This document shows positions 27,654 through 40,211 of a DNA stretch of 64,000 nt, piece after piece. The stretch spans positions 682,001 to 746,000 of the forward strand of contig OY804578.1 in the NCBI GenBank assembly GCA_963680875.1, written 5' to 3'. A model generated the notes under the pieces. The model was given only the letters and a program-made list of their open reading frames with translations. It had not been told where the DNA came from and made no database searches. The translations under genes and the position numbers were made by a program. This stretch comes from Bathymodiolus brooksi. Taxonomy: Eukaryota; Mollusca; Bivalvia; Mytilida; Modiolidae. How positions within the stretch are numbered: position 1 is the first letter of the stretch; every line of letters begins with the position of its first letter.

Positions 27654-30600
27654 ACAGACCAAGGTAAATAAACCACTCAGTCCCACATCTGACTCGGCTG
27701 ACTCCATGCTCACTAAACTACAGTACTACATGTCAGGACAAGGTAAATAAACCACTCAGTCCCACATCTGACTCGACTGATTACTTGTTCACTAAATTAC
27801 AGTACTACATGACAGAATAAAGGTAAATAAACCACAGAGTCCCACATCTGACTCCGTTGATTACTTGTTCACTAAACTACAGTATTACATGACAGTACAA
27901 GGTAAATAAATCACTCAGTCCCACATCTGACTCGTTGATTACTTGTTCACTAATCTACAGTATTACATGACAGGACAATGCAAATAAACCACTGAGACTC
28001 ACATCTGACTCGGCTGATTTCTTGTTCACTAAGCTACAGTATTACATGACAGGACAAGGTAAATAAACCACTCGGTTCCACATCTGACTCGGCTGATTAC
28101 TTGTTGACAAAGCTACAGTATTACATGACAGGACAAGGTAAATAAACCACTCGGTCCCACGTCTAACTCGGCTGATTACTTGTTCACTAAACTACAGTAT
28201 TACATGACAGTACAAGGTAAATAAACCACTCAGTTCCACATCTGATTCCGCTGATTACTTGTTCACTAAATTACAGTATTACATGACAGTAGAAGGTAAA
28301 TAAACCAATCAGTTCCACATCTGACTCGGTTGATTACTTGTTCACTAACCTACAGTATTACATGACAGGACAAGGTAAATAAACCACTCGGTCCCACATC
28401 TGACTCGGCTGAATACTTGTTCACTAAGCTACAGTACTACATGTTAGGACAAGGTAAATAAACCACTCAATCCCACATTTGACTCGGATGATTCCTTGTT
28501 CACTAAAATACAGTACTACATAACAGGACAAGGTAAATAAACCACTCAGTCCCACATCTGACTCGACTGATTACTTGTTCACTAATCTACAGTACTACAT
28601 GTCAGGACAAGGTAAATAAACCTCTCAGTCCCACATCTGCCTCGGCTGATTACTTGTTCACTAAACTACAGTACTACATGACAGTACAAGGTGAATAAAC
28701 CAATCGGTTCCACATCTGACTCGGCTGATTCCTTGTTCACTAAACTACAGTACTACATGTCAGGACAAGTTAAATAAACCACTCAGTCCCACATCTGACT
28801 CGACTGATTACTTGTTCACTAAACTACAGTACTACATAACAGAACAAGGTAAATAAACCACTCAGTCCCACATCTGACTCGGCTGACTCCATGTTCACTA
28901 AGCTACAGTACTACATGACAGGACAAGGTAAATAAACCACTCAGTCCCACATCTGACTCGACTGATTACTTGTTCACTAAACTACAGTACTACATGTCAG
29001 GACAAGGTAAATAAACCACTCAGTCCCACATCTGAGTCGACTGATTACTTGTTCACTAAACTACAGTACTACATAACAGAACAAGGTAAATAAACCACTC
29101 AGTCCCACATCTGACTCGGCTGACTCCATGTTCACTAAGCTACAGTACTACATGACAGGAAAAGGTAAATAAACCACTCAGTCCCACATCTGACTCGACT
29201 GATTACTTGTTCACTAAATTACAGTACTACATGACAGAATAAAGGTAAATAAACCACTGAGTCCCACATCTAACTCCGTTGATTACTTGTTCACTAAACT
29301 ACAGTATTACATGACAGTACAAGGTAAATAAACCACTCAGTCCCACATCTGACTCGGCTGACTCCATGTTCACTAAACTACAGTACTACATGTCAGGACA
29401 AGGTGAATAATCCACTCGGTCCCTCATCTAACTCGGCTGATTACTTGTTCACTAAACTACAGTACTACATGTCAGGACAAGGTAAATTAACCAATCATTC
29501 CCACTTCTAAATGGACTGATTCCTTGTTCACAAAATTACAGTATTACATGACAGTACAAGGTAAATAAACCACTCAGTCCCACATCTGACTCGGCTGACT
29601 CCATGTTTACTACACTACAGTACTACATGTCAGGACAAGGTGAATAATCCACTCGGTCCCTCATCTGACTCGGCTGATTACTTGTTCACTAAACTACAGT
29701 ACTACATGTCAGGACAAGGTAAATTAACCAATCATTCCCTCATCTGACTCGGCTGATTACTTGTTCACTAAACTACAGTACTACATGTCAGGACAAGGTA
29801 AATTAACCAATCATTCCCACTTCTAACTCGACTGATTCCTTGTTCACAAAATTACAGTATTACATGACAGTACAAGGTAAATAAACCACTCAGTCCCACA
29901 TCTGACTCGGCTGACTCCATGTTCACTAAACTACAGTACTACATGTCAGGACAAGGTGAATAATCCACTCGGTCCCTCATCTGACTCGGCTGATTACTTG
30001 TTCACTAAACTCAAGTACTACATGTCAGGACAAGGTAAATTAACCAATCATTCCCACATCTGACTCGACTGATTCCTTGTTCACTAAGCTACAGTACTAC
30101 ATGTCAGGACAAGGCAAATAAACCACTCGGTCCCACATCTGACTCGACTGATTCATTGTTCACAAAACTACAGTATTACATGACAGGACAAGGTAAATAA
30201 ACCACTCAATCCCATATCTGACTCGGCTGATTCCTTGTTCGCAAAACTACTGTATTACATGACAGTACAAAGTAAATAAACCACTCAATCACACATCTGA
30301 CTCGACTGATTCTTTGTTCACTAAACTACAGTATTACATGACAGGACAAGGTAAATAAACCACTCAGTCCCACATCTGTCTCAGATGATTCCTTGTTCAC
30401 TAAAATACAGTACTACATAACAGTACAAGGTAAATAAACCATTCAGTCCCACATCTGACTCGGCTGATTCCATGTTCACCAAATTACAGTACTACATGTC
30501 AGGGCAAGGTAAATAAACCACTCAGTCCCACATTTGACTCGGATGATTCCTTGTTCACTAAAATACATTACTACATAACAGGACAAGGTAAATAAACCAC

Positions 30601-31684
30601 TCAGTCCCATATCTGACTCGGCTGATTACTTGTTCACTAAACTACAGTATTACATGACAGTACAAGGTAAATAAACCACTCAGTTCCACATCTGACTCGG
30701 CTGATTACTTGTTCACTAAAATACAGTACTACATAACAGGACAATGTAAATAAATCACTCAGTCCCATATCTGACTCCGCTGATTACTTGTTCACTAAAT
30801 TACAGTATTACATGACAGTAGAAGGTAAATAAACCAATCAGTTCCACATCTGACTCGGTTGATTACTTGTTCACTAACCTACAGTATTACATGACAGGAC
30901 AAGGTAAATAAACCACTCGGTCCCACATCTGACTCGGCTGATTACTTGTTCACTAAGCTACAGTACTACATGTCAGGACAAGGTAAATAAGCCACTCAAT
31001 CCCACATTTGACTCGGATGATTCCTTGTTCACTAAAATACAGTACTACATAACAGGACAAGGTAAATAAACCACTCAGTCTCACATCTGACTCGACTGAT
31101 TACTTGTTCACTAAACTACAGTACTACATGTCAGGACAAGGTAAATAAACCTCTCAGTCCCACATCTGACTCGGCTGATTACTTGTTCACTAAACTACAG
31201 TACTACATGACAGTACAAGGTGAATAAACCACTCGATTCCACATCTGACTCGGCTGATTCCTTGTTCACTAAACTACAGTTCTACATGTCAGGACAAGTT
31301 AAATAAACCACTCAGTCCCACATCTGACTCGACTGATTACTTGTTCACTAAACTAAAGTAATACATAACAGAACAAGGTAAATAAACCACTCAGTCCCAC
31401 ATCTGACTCGGCTGACTCCATGTTCACTAAGCTACAGTACTACATGACAGAACAAGGTAAATAAACCACTCAGTCCCACATCTGACTCGACTGATTACTT
31501 GTTCACTAAACTACAGTACTACATGTCAGGACAAGGTCAATAAACCACTCAGTCCCTCATCTGACTCGGCTGATTACTTGTTCACTAAACTACAGTACTA
31601 CATGACAATACAAGGTGAATAAACCACTCGGTTCCACATCTGACTCGACTGATTACTTGTTCACTAAACTACAGTACTACATGT
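27654..31684 (+). repeat. Overlapping 38- and 41-monomer duplications at the end of domain I
   Basis: The left part follows 24,651 onward at an offset of about 3,003 bp. The right part, 29,536-30,894, follows 26,296-27,653 at 3,239-3,240 bp (41 monomers). Shared private marks for the second are TTTACTACACTAC (about 26366 and 29606), CTCAAGTACTAC (26771 and 30010), TTCACCAAATTAC (27235 and 30474) and ACAATGTAAATAAATC (27501 and 30741). From about 31,100 single substitutions become denser (ACTCGATTCC, ACAGTTCTAC, ACTAAAGTAATAC). The domain ends at the truncated monomer at 31,685. Confidence 0.83.
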
Positions 31685-31710
31685 CAGGACAAAACTACAG
31701 TACTACATGA
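31685..31710 (+). repeat. Truncated 26-bp monomer at the domain I/II junction
   Basis: A monomer begins CAGGAC and jumps directly to AAAACTACAG, so the next unit starts at 31711 after only 26 bp instead of 79. The missing 53 bp correspond to monomer positions of about 9 to 61, and a short A run is shared by both sides of the join. It is the only gross internal truncation I noticed in the window. It sits where monomer subtypes change: the next unit already has GTGAATAATCCACTCTGTCC, a form characteristic of the right half. It is probably a non-homologous or microhomology join between two formerly separate arrays, or a deletion scar. Confidence 0.9.
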
Positions 31711-34700
31711 CAGTACAAGGTGAATAATCCACTCTGTCCCACATCTGACTCGACTGATTACTTGTTCACTAAGCTACAGTACTACATGTCAGGACAAGGT
31801 AAATAAACCACTCAGTCCAACATCTCACTCGGCTGATTACTTGTTCACTAAACTACAGTACTACATGAGAGTACAAGGTGAATAAACGATTCGGTCCCAC
31901 ATCTGTCTCGGCCGATTACTTGTTCACTAAGCTACAGTACTACATGTCAGGACAAGGTAAATAAACCACTCAGTCCCACATCTGACTCGGCTGACTCCAT
32001 GTTCACTAAACTACAGTACTACATGACAGGACAAGGTAAATAAACCACTCGCTTCCACATCTGATTCGGCTGATTACTTGTTCACTAAACTACAGTACTA
32101 CATGTCAGGACAAGGTAAATAAACCACTCAGTCCAACATCTCACTCGGCTGATTACTTGTTCACTAAACTACAGTACTACATGACAGTACAAGGTGAATA
32201 ATCCACTCGGTCCCACATCTGACTCGGCTGATTACTTGTTCACTAAACTACAGTACTACATGTAAGGACAAGGTAAATAAACCAATCATTCCCATATCTG
32301 ACTCGGCTGATTACTTGTTCACTAAACTACAGTACTACATGACAGTACAAGGTGAATAATCCATTCAGTCCCACATCTAACTCGACTGATTCCTTGTTCA
32401 CAAAACTACAGTATTACATGACAGGACAAGGTAAATAAACCACTCAGTCCCATATCCGACTCGGCTGATTGCTTGTTCGCAAAACTACAGTATAACATGA
32501 CAGGACAAGGTAAATAAACCACTCAGTCCCACATCTTACTTGGCTGTTTCCATATTCATTAAACTACAGAACTACATGACAGGATAAAAGTAAATAAACC
32601 ACTGAGTCCCACATCTGACTCGAATGATTACTTGTTCACTAAACTACAGTACTACATGACAGGACAATGTGAATAATCCATTCAGTCCCACATCTAACTC
32701 GACTGATTCCTTGTTCACAAAACTACAGTATTACATGACAGGACAAGGTAAATAAACCACTCAGTCCCATATCCGACTCGGCTGATTGCTTGTTCGCAAA
32801 ACTACAGTATAACATGACAGGACAAGGTAAATAAACCACTCAGTCCCACATCTTACTTGGCTGATTCCATATTCACTAAACTACAGTACTACCTAACAGG
32901 ATAAGGTAAATAAACGGCTCAGTCCCACATCTGACTCGGCTGACTCCATGTTCACTAAACTACAGTTCTACATGACAGGACAAGGTAAATAAACCACTCG
33001 GTTCCACATCTGATTCGGCTGATTACTTGCTCACTAAGCTACAGTACTACATGTCAAGACAAGGTAAATAAACCACTCAGTCCCACACCTGACTCGGCTG
33101 ATTACTTGTTCACTAAACTACAGTACTACATGGCAGTACAAGGTAAATAAACCAATCATTCCCACATCTGACTCGGCTGATTACTTGTTCACTAAACTAC
33201 AGTACTACATGACAGGACAAGGTGAATAATCCATTCAGTCCCACATCTAACCTGACTGATTCCTTGTTCACAAAACTACAGTATTACATGACAGGACAGG
33301 GTAAATAAACCACTCAGTCCCACATCTGACTCGGCTGATTGCTTGTTCGCAAAACTAAAGTATTACATGACAGTACACAGTAAATAAACCACTCAATTAC
33401 ACATCTGACTCGACTGATTCCTTGTTCACTAAGCTACAATACTACATGTCAGGACAAGGTATATAAACCACTCAGTCCCCCATATTACTTGGCTGATTCC
33501 ATGTTCACTAAGCTACAATACTACCTAACAGGACAAGGTAAATAAACGGCTCAGTCCCACATCTGACTCGGCTGACTCCATGTTCACTAAACTACAGTAC
33601 TACATGACAGGACAAAGTAAATAAACCACTCAGTCCCATATCTGACTCGGCTGATTCCATGTTCACTAAACTACAGTACTACATGACAGGACAAGGTAAA
33701 TAAACCTCTCAGTCCCACATCAGACTCGGCTGATTACTTGTTCAGTAATCTACAGTACTACATGACAGTACAAGGTGAATAAACCACTCGGTCCCACATC
33801 TGTCTCGGCTGATTACTTGTTCACTAAGCTACAGTACTACATGTCAGGACAAGGTAAATAAACCACTCAGTCCCACATCTGACTCGGCTGACTCCATGTT
33901 CACTAAACTACAGTACTACATGACATGACAAGGTAAATAAACCACTCAGTCCCACATCAGACTCGGCTGATTACTTGTTCACTAAACTACAGTACTGCAT
34001 GACAGTACAAGGTGAATAATCAACTCTGTCCCACATCTGACTCGACTGATTACTTGTTCACTAAACTACATTACTACATGTCAGGACAAGGTAAATAAAC
34101 CATTCAGTCCAACATCTGACTCGGCTGATTACTTGTTCACTAAACTACAGTACTACATGACAGTACAAGGTGAATAATCCACTCGGTCCCACATCTGACT
34201 CGGCTGATTACTTGTTCACTAGACTACAGTACTACATGTCAGGACAAGGTAAATAAACCACTCAGTCCCATATCCGACTCGGCTGATTGCTTGTTCGCAA
34301 AACTACAGTATAACAAGACAGGACAAGGTAAATAAACCACTCAGTCCCACATCTTACTTGGCTGATTCCATATTCACTAAACTACAGTACTACCTAACAG
34401 GATAAGGTAAATAAACGGCTCAGTCCCACATCTGACTCGGCTGACTCCATGTTCACTAAACTACAGTACTACATGACAGGACAAGGTAAATAAACCACTC
34501 GGTTCCACATCTGATTCGGCTGATTACTTGCTCACTAAGCTACAGTACTACATGTCAAGACAAGGTAAATAAACCAATCATTCCCACTTCTGACTCGGCT
34601 GATTACTTGTTCACTAAACTACAGTACTACATGACAGGACAAGGGGAATAATCCATTCAGTCCCACATCTAACTCGACTGATTCCTTGTTCACAAAACTA

Positions 34701-36733
34701 CAGTATTACATGACAGGACAGGGTAAATAAACCACTCAGTCCCACATCTGACTCGGCTGATTGCTTGTTCGCAAAACTAAAGTATTACATGACAGTACAC
34801 AGTAAATAAACCACTCAATTACACATCTGACTCGACTGATTCCTTGTTCACTAAGCTACAGTACTACATGTCAGGACAAGGTATATAAACCACTCAGTCC
34901 CCCATCTTACTTGGCTGATTCCATGTTCACTAAGCTACAATACTACCTAACAGGACAAGGTAAATAAACGGCTCAGTCCCACATCTGACTCGGCTGACTC
35001 CATGTTCACTAAACTACAGTACTACATGACAGGACAAGGTAAATAAACCACTCAGTCCCATATCTGACTCGGCTGACTCCATGTTCACTAAACTACAGTA
35101 CTACATGACAGGACAAGGTAAATAAACCTCTCAGTCCCACATCAGACTCGGCTGATTACTTGTTCAGTAATCTACAGTACTACATGACAGTACAAGGTGA
35201 ATAAACCACTCGGTCCCACATCTGTCTCGGCTGATTACTTGTTCACTAAGCTACAGTACTACATGTCAGGACAAGGTAAATAAACCACTCAGTCCCACAT
35301 CTGACTCGGCTGACTCCATGTTCACTAAACTACAGTACTACATGACATGACAAGGTAAATAAACCACTCAGTCCCACATCAGACTCGGCTGATTACTTTT
35401 TCACTAAACTACAGTACTGCATGACAGTACAAGGTGAATAATCAACTCTGTCCCACATCTGACTCGACTGATTACTTGTTCACTAAACTACAGTACTACA
35501 TGTCAGGACAAGGTAAATAAACCACTCAGTCCAACATCTGACTCGGCTGATTACTTGTTCACTAAACTACAGTACTACATGACAGTACAAGGTGAATAAT
35601 CCACTCGGTCCCACATCTGACTCGGCTGATTACTTGTTCACTAAACTACAGTATTACATGACAGGACAAGGTAAATAAACCACTCAGTCCCATATCCGAC
35701 TCGGCTGATTTCTTGTTCGCAAAACTACAGTATAACATGACAGGACAAGGTAAATAAACCACTCAGTCCCACATCTTACTTGGCTGTTTCCATATTCATT
35801 AAACTACAGAACTACATGACAGGATAAAAGTAAATAAACCACTGAGTCCCACATCTGACTCGGATGATTACTTGTTCACTAAACTACAGTACTATATGTA
35901 AGGACAAGGTAAATAAACAAATCATTCCCATATCTGACTCGGCTGATTACTTGTTCACTAAACTACAGTACTACATGACAGTACAAGGTGAATAATCCAC
36001 TCAGTCCCATATCCGACTCGGCTGATTGCTTGTTCGCAAAACTACAGTATAACATGACAGGACAAGGTAAATAAACCACTCAGTCCCACATCTTACTTGG
36101 CTGTTTCCATATTCATTAAACTACAGAACTACATGACAGGATAAAAGTAAATAAACCACTGAGTCCCACATCTGACTCGGATGATTACTTGTTCACTAAA
36201 CTACAGTACTACATGACAGGACAATGTGAATAATCCATTCAGTCCCACATCTAACTCGACTGATTCCTTGTTCACAAAACTACAGTATTACATGACAGGA
36301 CAAGGTAAATAAACCACTCAGTCCCATATCCGACTCGGCTGATTGCTTGTTCGCAAAACTACAGTATAACATGACTTACAAGGTAAATAAACCACTCAGT
36401 CCCACATCTTACTTGGCTGATTCCATATTCACTAAACTACAGTACTACCTAACAGGATAAGGTAAATAAACGGCTCAGTCCCACATCTGACTCGGCTGAC
36501 TCCATGTTCACTAAACTACAGTACTACATGACAGGACAAGGTAAATAAACCACTCGGTTCCACATCTGATTCGGCTGATTACTTGCTCACTAAGCTACAG
36601 TACTACATGTCAAGACAAGGTAAATAAACCACTCAGTCCCACACCTGACTCGGCTGATTACTTGTTCACTAAACTACAGTACTACATGGCAGTACAAGGT
36701 AAATAAACCAATCATTCCCACATCTGACTCGGC
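31711..36733 (+). repeat. Domain II satellite, left part
   Basis: New monomer subtypes appear: GGCTGATTGCTTGTTCGC, ACAGTATAACATGAC, CTTACTTGGCTG, GGCTGTTTCCATATTCATT, AAATAAACGGCTCAG and a GGTATATAAACC form. About 33.6-35.7 kb corresponds to about 42.6-44.7 kb, at offsets that change from 8,930 to 9,009 bp. The change arises because one ACACCTGACTCGG monomer of the right copy is absent near 34,565. A further correspondence at 4,030 bp links about 34.9-36.2 kb with 38.9-40.2 kb (ACTATATGTAAGG at 35891 and 39921). A 1-bp deletion gives ATGACTTACAAGG at 36371. No gene or insertion is present. Confidence 0.85.
33460..33467 (+). other. TATATAAA variant monomer (example of a right-half subtype)
   Basis: The usual GGTAAATAAACC becomes GGTATATAAACC, creating a perfect TATATAAA string. 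Further cases are at about 34882, 37016, 40494, 43889, 45156, 46734, 49027, 53608, 55188, 56608, 58192, 59770, 61034, 62219 and 63800, all in domains II and III. I saw none in domain I. The string resembles a TATA box, but it arises from one substitution in a repeated AT-rich segment and no gene follows, so promoter activity is only a possibility. Confidence 0.6.
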
Positions 36734-39700
36734 TGATTACTTGTTCACTAAACTACAGTACTACATGACAGGACAAGGTGAATAATCCATTCAGTCCCAC
36801 ATCTAACTCGACTGATTCCTTGTTCACAAAACTACAGTATTACATGACAGGACAAGGTAAATAAACCACTCAGTCCCACATCTGACTCGGCTGATTGCTT
36901 GTTCGCAAAACTAAAGTATTACATGACAGTACACAGTAAATAAACCACTCAATTACACATCTGACTCGACTGATTCCTTGTTCACTAAGCTACAGTACTA
37001 CATGTCAGGACAAGGTATATAAACCACTCAGTCCCCCATCTTACTTGGCTGATTCCATGTTCACTAAGCTACAATACTACCTAACAGGACAAGATAAATA
37101 AACGGCTCAGTCCCACATCTGACTCGGCTGACTCCATGTTCACTACACTACAGTACTACATGACAGGACAAGGTAAATAAACCACTCAGTCCCATATCTG
37201 ACTCGGCTGACTCCATGTTCACTAAACTACAGTACTAAATGACAGGACAAGGTAAATAAACCACTCAGTCCAACATCTGACTCGGCTGATTACTTGTTCA
37301 CTAAACTACAGTACTACATGACAGTACAAGGTGAATAATCCACTCTGTCCCACATCTGACTCGACTGATTACTTGTTCACTAAGCTACAGTACTACATGT
37401 CAGGACAAGGTAAATAAACCACTCAGTCCCACATCTGACTCGGCTGACTCCATGTTCACTAAACTACAGTACTACATGACAGGACAAGGTAAATAAACCA
37501 CTCGCTTCCACATCTGATTCGGCTGATTACTTGTTCACTAAACTACAGTACTACATGTCAGGACAAGGTAAATAAACCACTCAGTCCAACATCTCACTCG
37601 GCTGATTACTTGTTCACTAAACTACAGTACTACATGACAGTACAAGGTGAATAATCCACTCGGTCCCACATCTGACTCGGCTGATTACTTGTTCACTAAA
37701 CTACAGTACTACATGTAAGGACAAGGTAAATAAACCAATCATTCCCATATCTGACTCGGCTGATTACTTGTTCACTAAACTACAGTACTACATGACAGTA
37801 CAAGGTGAATAATCCATTCAGTCCCACATCTAACTCGACTGATTCCTTGTTCACAAAACTACAGTATTACATGACAGGACAAGGTAAATAAACCACTCAG
37901 TCCCATATCCGACTCGGCTGATTGCTTGTTCGCAAAACTACAGTATAACATGACAGGACAAGGTAAATAAACCACTCAGTCCCACATCTTACTTGGCTGT
38001 TTCCATATTCATTAAACTACAGAACTACATGACAGGATAAAAGTAAATAAACCACTGAGTCCCACATCTGACTCGGATGATTACTTGTTCACTAAACTAC
38101 AGTACTACATGACAGGACAATGTGAATAATCCATTCAGTCCCACATCTAACTCGACTGATTCCTTGTTCACAAAACTACAGTATTACATGACAGGACAAG
38201 GTAAATAAACCACTCAGTCCCATATCCGACTCGGCTGATTGCTTGTTCGCAAAACTACAGTATAACATGACAGGACAAGGTAAATAAACCACTCAGTCCC
38301 ACATCTTACTTGGCTGATTCCATATTCACTAAACTACAGTACTACCTAACAGGATAAGGTAAAAAACGGCTCAGTCCCACATCTGACTCGGCTGACTCCA
38401 TGTTCACTAAACTACAGTACTACATGACAGGACAAGGTAAATAAACCACTCGGTTCCACATCTGATTCGGCTGATTACTTGCTCACTAAGCTACAGTACT
38501 ACATGTCAAGACAAGGTAAATAAACCACTCAGTCCCACACCTGACTCGGCTGATTACTTGTTCACTAAACTACAGTACTACATGGCAGTACAAGGTAAAT
38601 AAACCAATCATTCCCACATCTGACTCGGCTGATTACTTGTTCACTAAACTACAGTACTACATAACAGGACAAGGTGAATAATCCATTCAGTCCCACATCT
38701 AACCTGACTGATTCCTTGTTCACAAAACTACAGTATTACATGACAGGACAGGGTAAATAAACCACTCAGTCCCACATCTGACTCGGCTGATTGCTTGTTC
38801 GCAAAACTAAAGTATTACATGACAGTACACAGTAAATAAACCACTCAATTACACATCTGACTCGACTGATTCCTTGTTCACTAAGCTACAATACTACATG
38901 TCAGGACAAGGTATACAAACCACTCAGTCCCCCATCTTACTTGGCTGATTCCATGTTCACTAAGCTACAATACTACCTAACAGGACAAGGTAAATAAACG
39001 GCTCAGTCCCACATCTGACTCGGCTGACTCCATGTTCACTAAACTACAGTACTACATGACAGGACAAGGTAAATAAACCACTCAGTCCCATATCTGACTC
39101 GGCTGACTCCATGTTCACTAAACTACAGTACTACATGACAGGACAAGGTAAATAAACCTCTCAGTCCCACATCAGACTCGGCTGATAACTTGTTCAGTAA
39201 TCTACAGTACTACATGACAGTACAAGGTGAATAAACCACTCGGTCCCACATCTGTCTCGGCTGATTACTTGTTCACTAAGCTACAGTACTACATGTCAGG
39301 ACAAGGTAAATAAACCACTCAGTCCCACATCTGACTCGGCTGACTCCATGTTCACTAAACTACAGTACTACATGACATGACAAGGTAAATAAACCACTCA
39401 GTCCCACATCAGACTCGGCTGATTACTTTTTCACTAAACTACAGTACTGCATGACAGTACAAGGTGAATAATCAACTCTGTCCCACATCTGACTCGACTG
39501 ATTACTTGTTCACTAAACTACAGTACTACATGTCAGGACAAGGTAAATAAACCACTCAGTCCAACATCTGACTCGGCTGATTACTTGTTCACTAAACTAC
39601 AGTACTACATGACAGTACAAGGTGAATAATCCACTCGGTCCCACATCTGACTCGGCTGATTACTTGTTCACTAAACTACAGTATTACATGACAGGACAAG

Positions 39701-39812
39701 GTAAATAAACCACTCAGTCCCATATCCGACTCGGCTGATTGCTTGTTCGCAAAACTACAGTATAACATGACAGGACAAGGTAAATAAACCACTCAGTCCC
39801 ACATCTTACTTG
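36734..39812 (+). repeat. 44-monomer-offset HOR segment, left copy
   Basis: This segment matches 40,212-43,290 at a constant offset of 3,478 bp (44 monomers plus 2 bp) over about 3.08 kb. A line-by-line comparison found about eight substitutions, including AAGATAAAT against AAGGTAAAT near 37093, GATAACTTG against GATTACTTG near 39186 and CTTTTTCAC against CTTGTTCAC near 39428. Private marks shared by both include GGTAAAAAACGGC (1 bp short, about 38359 and 41837), CTAACCTGACTG (about 38698 and 42176), GGTATACAAACC and TACTAAATGACAGG. Most differences lie in the last 700 bp, where the right copy resembles 33.9-34.3 kb instead. Confidence 0.92.
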
Positions 39813-40211
39813 GCTGTTTCCATATTCATTAAACTACAGAACTACATGACAGGATAAAAGTAAATAAACCACTGAGTCCCACATCTGACTCGGATGATTA
39901 CTTGTTCACTAAACTACAGTACTATATGTAAGGACAAGGTAAATAAACAAATCATTCCCATATCTGACTCGGCTGATTACTTGTTCACTAAACTACAGTA
40001 CTACATGACAGTACAAGGTGAATAATCCACTCAGTCCCATATCCGACTCGGCTGATTGCTTGTTCGCAAAACTACAGTATAACATGACAGGACAAGGTAA
40101 ATAAACCACTCAGTCCCACATCTTACTTGGCTGTTTCCATATTCATTAAACTACAGAACTACATGACAGGATAAAAGTAAATAAACCACTGAGTCCCACA
40201 TCTGACTCGGA

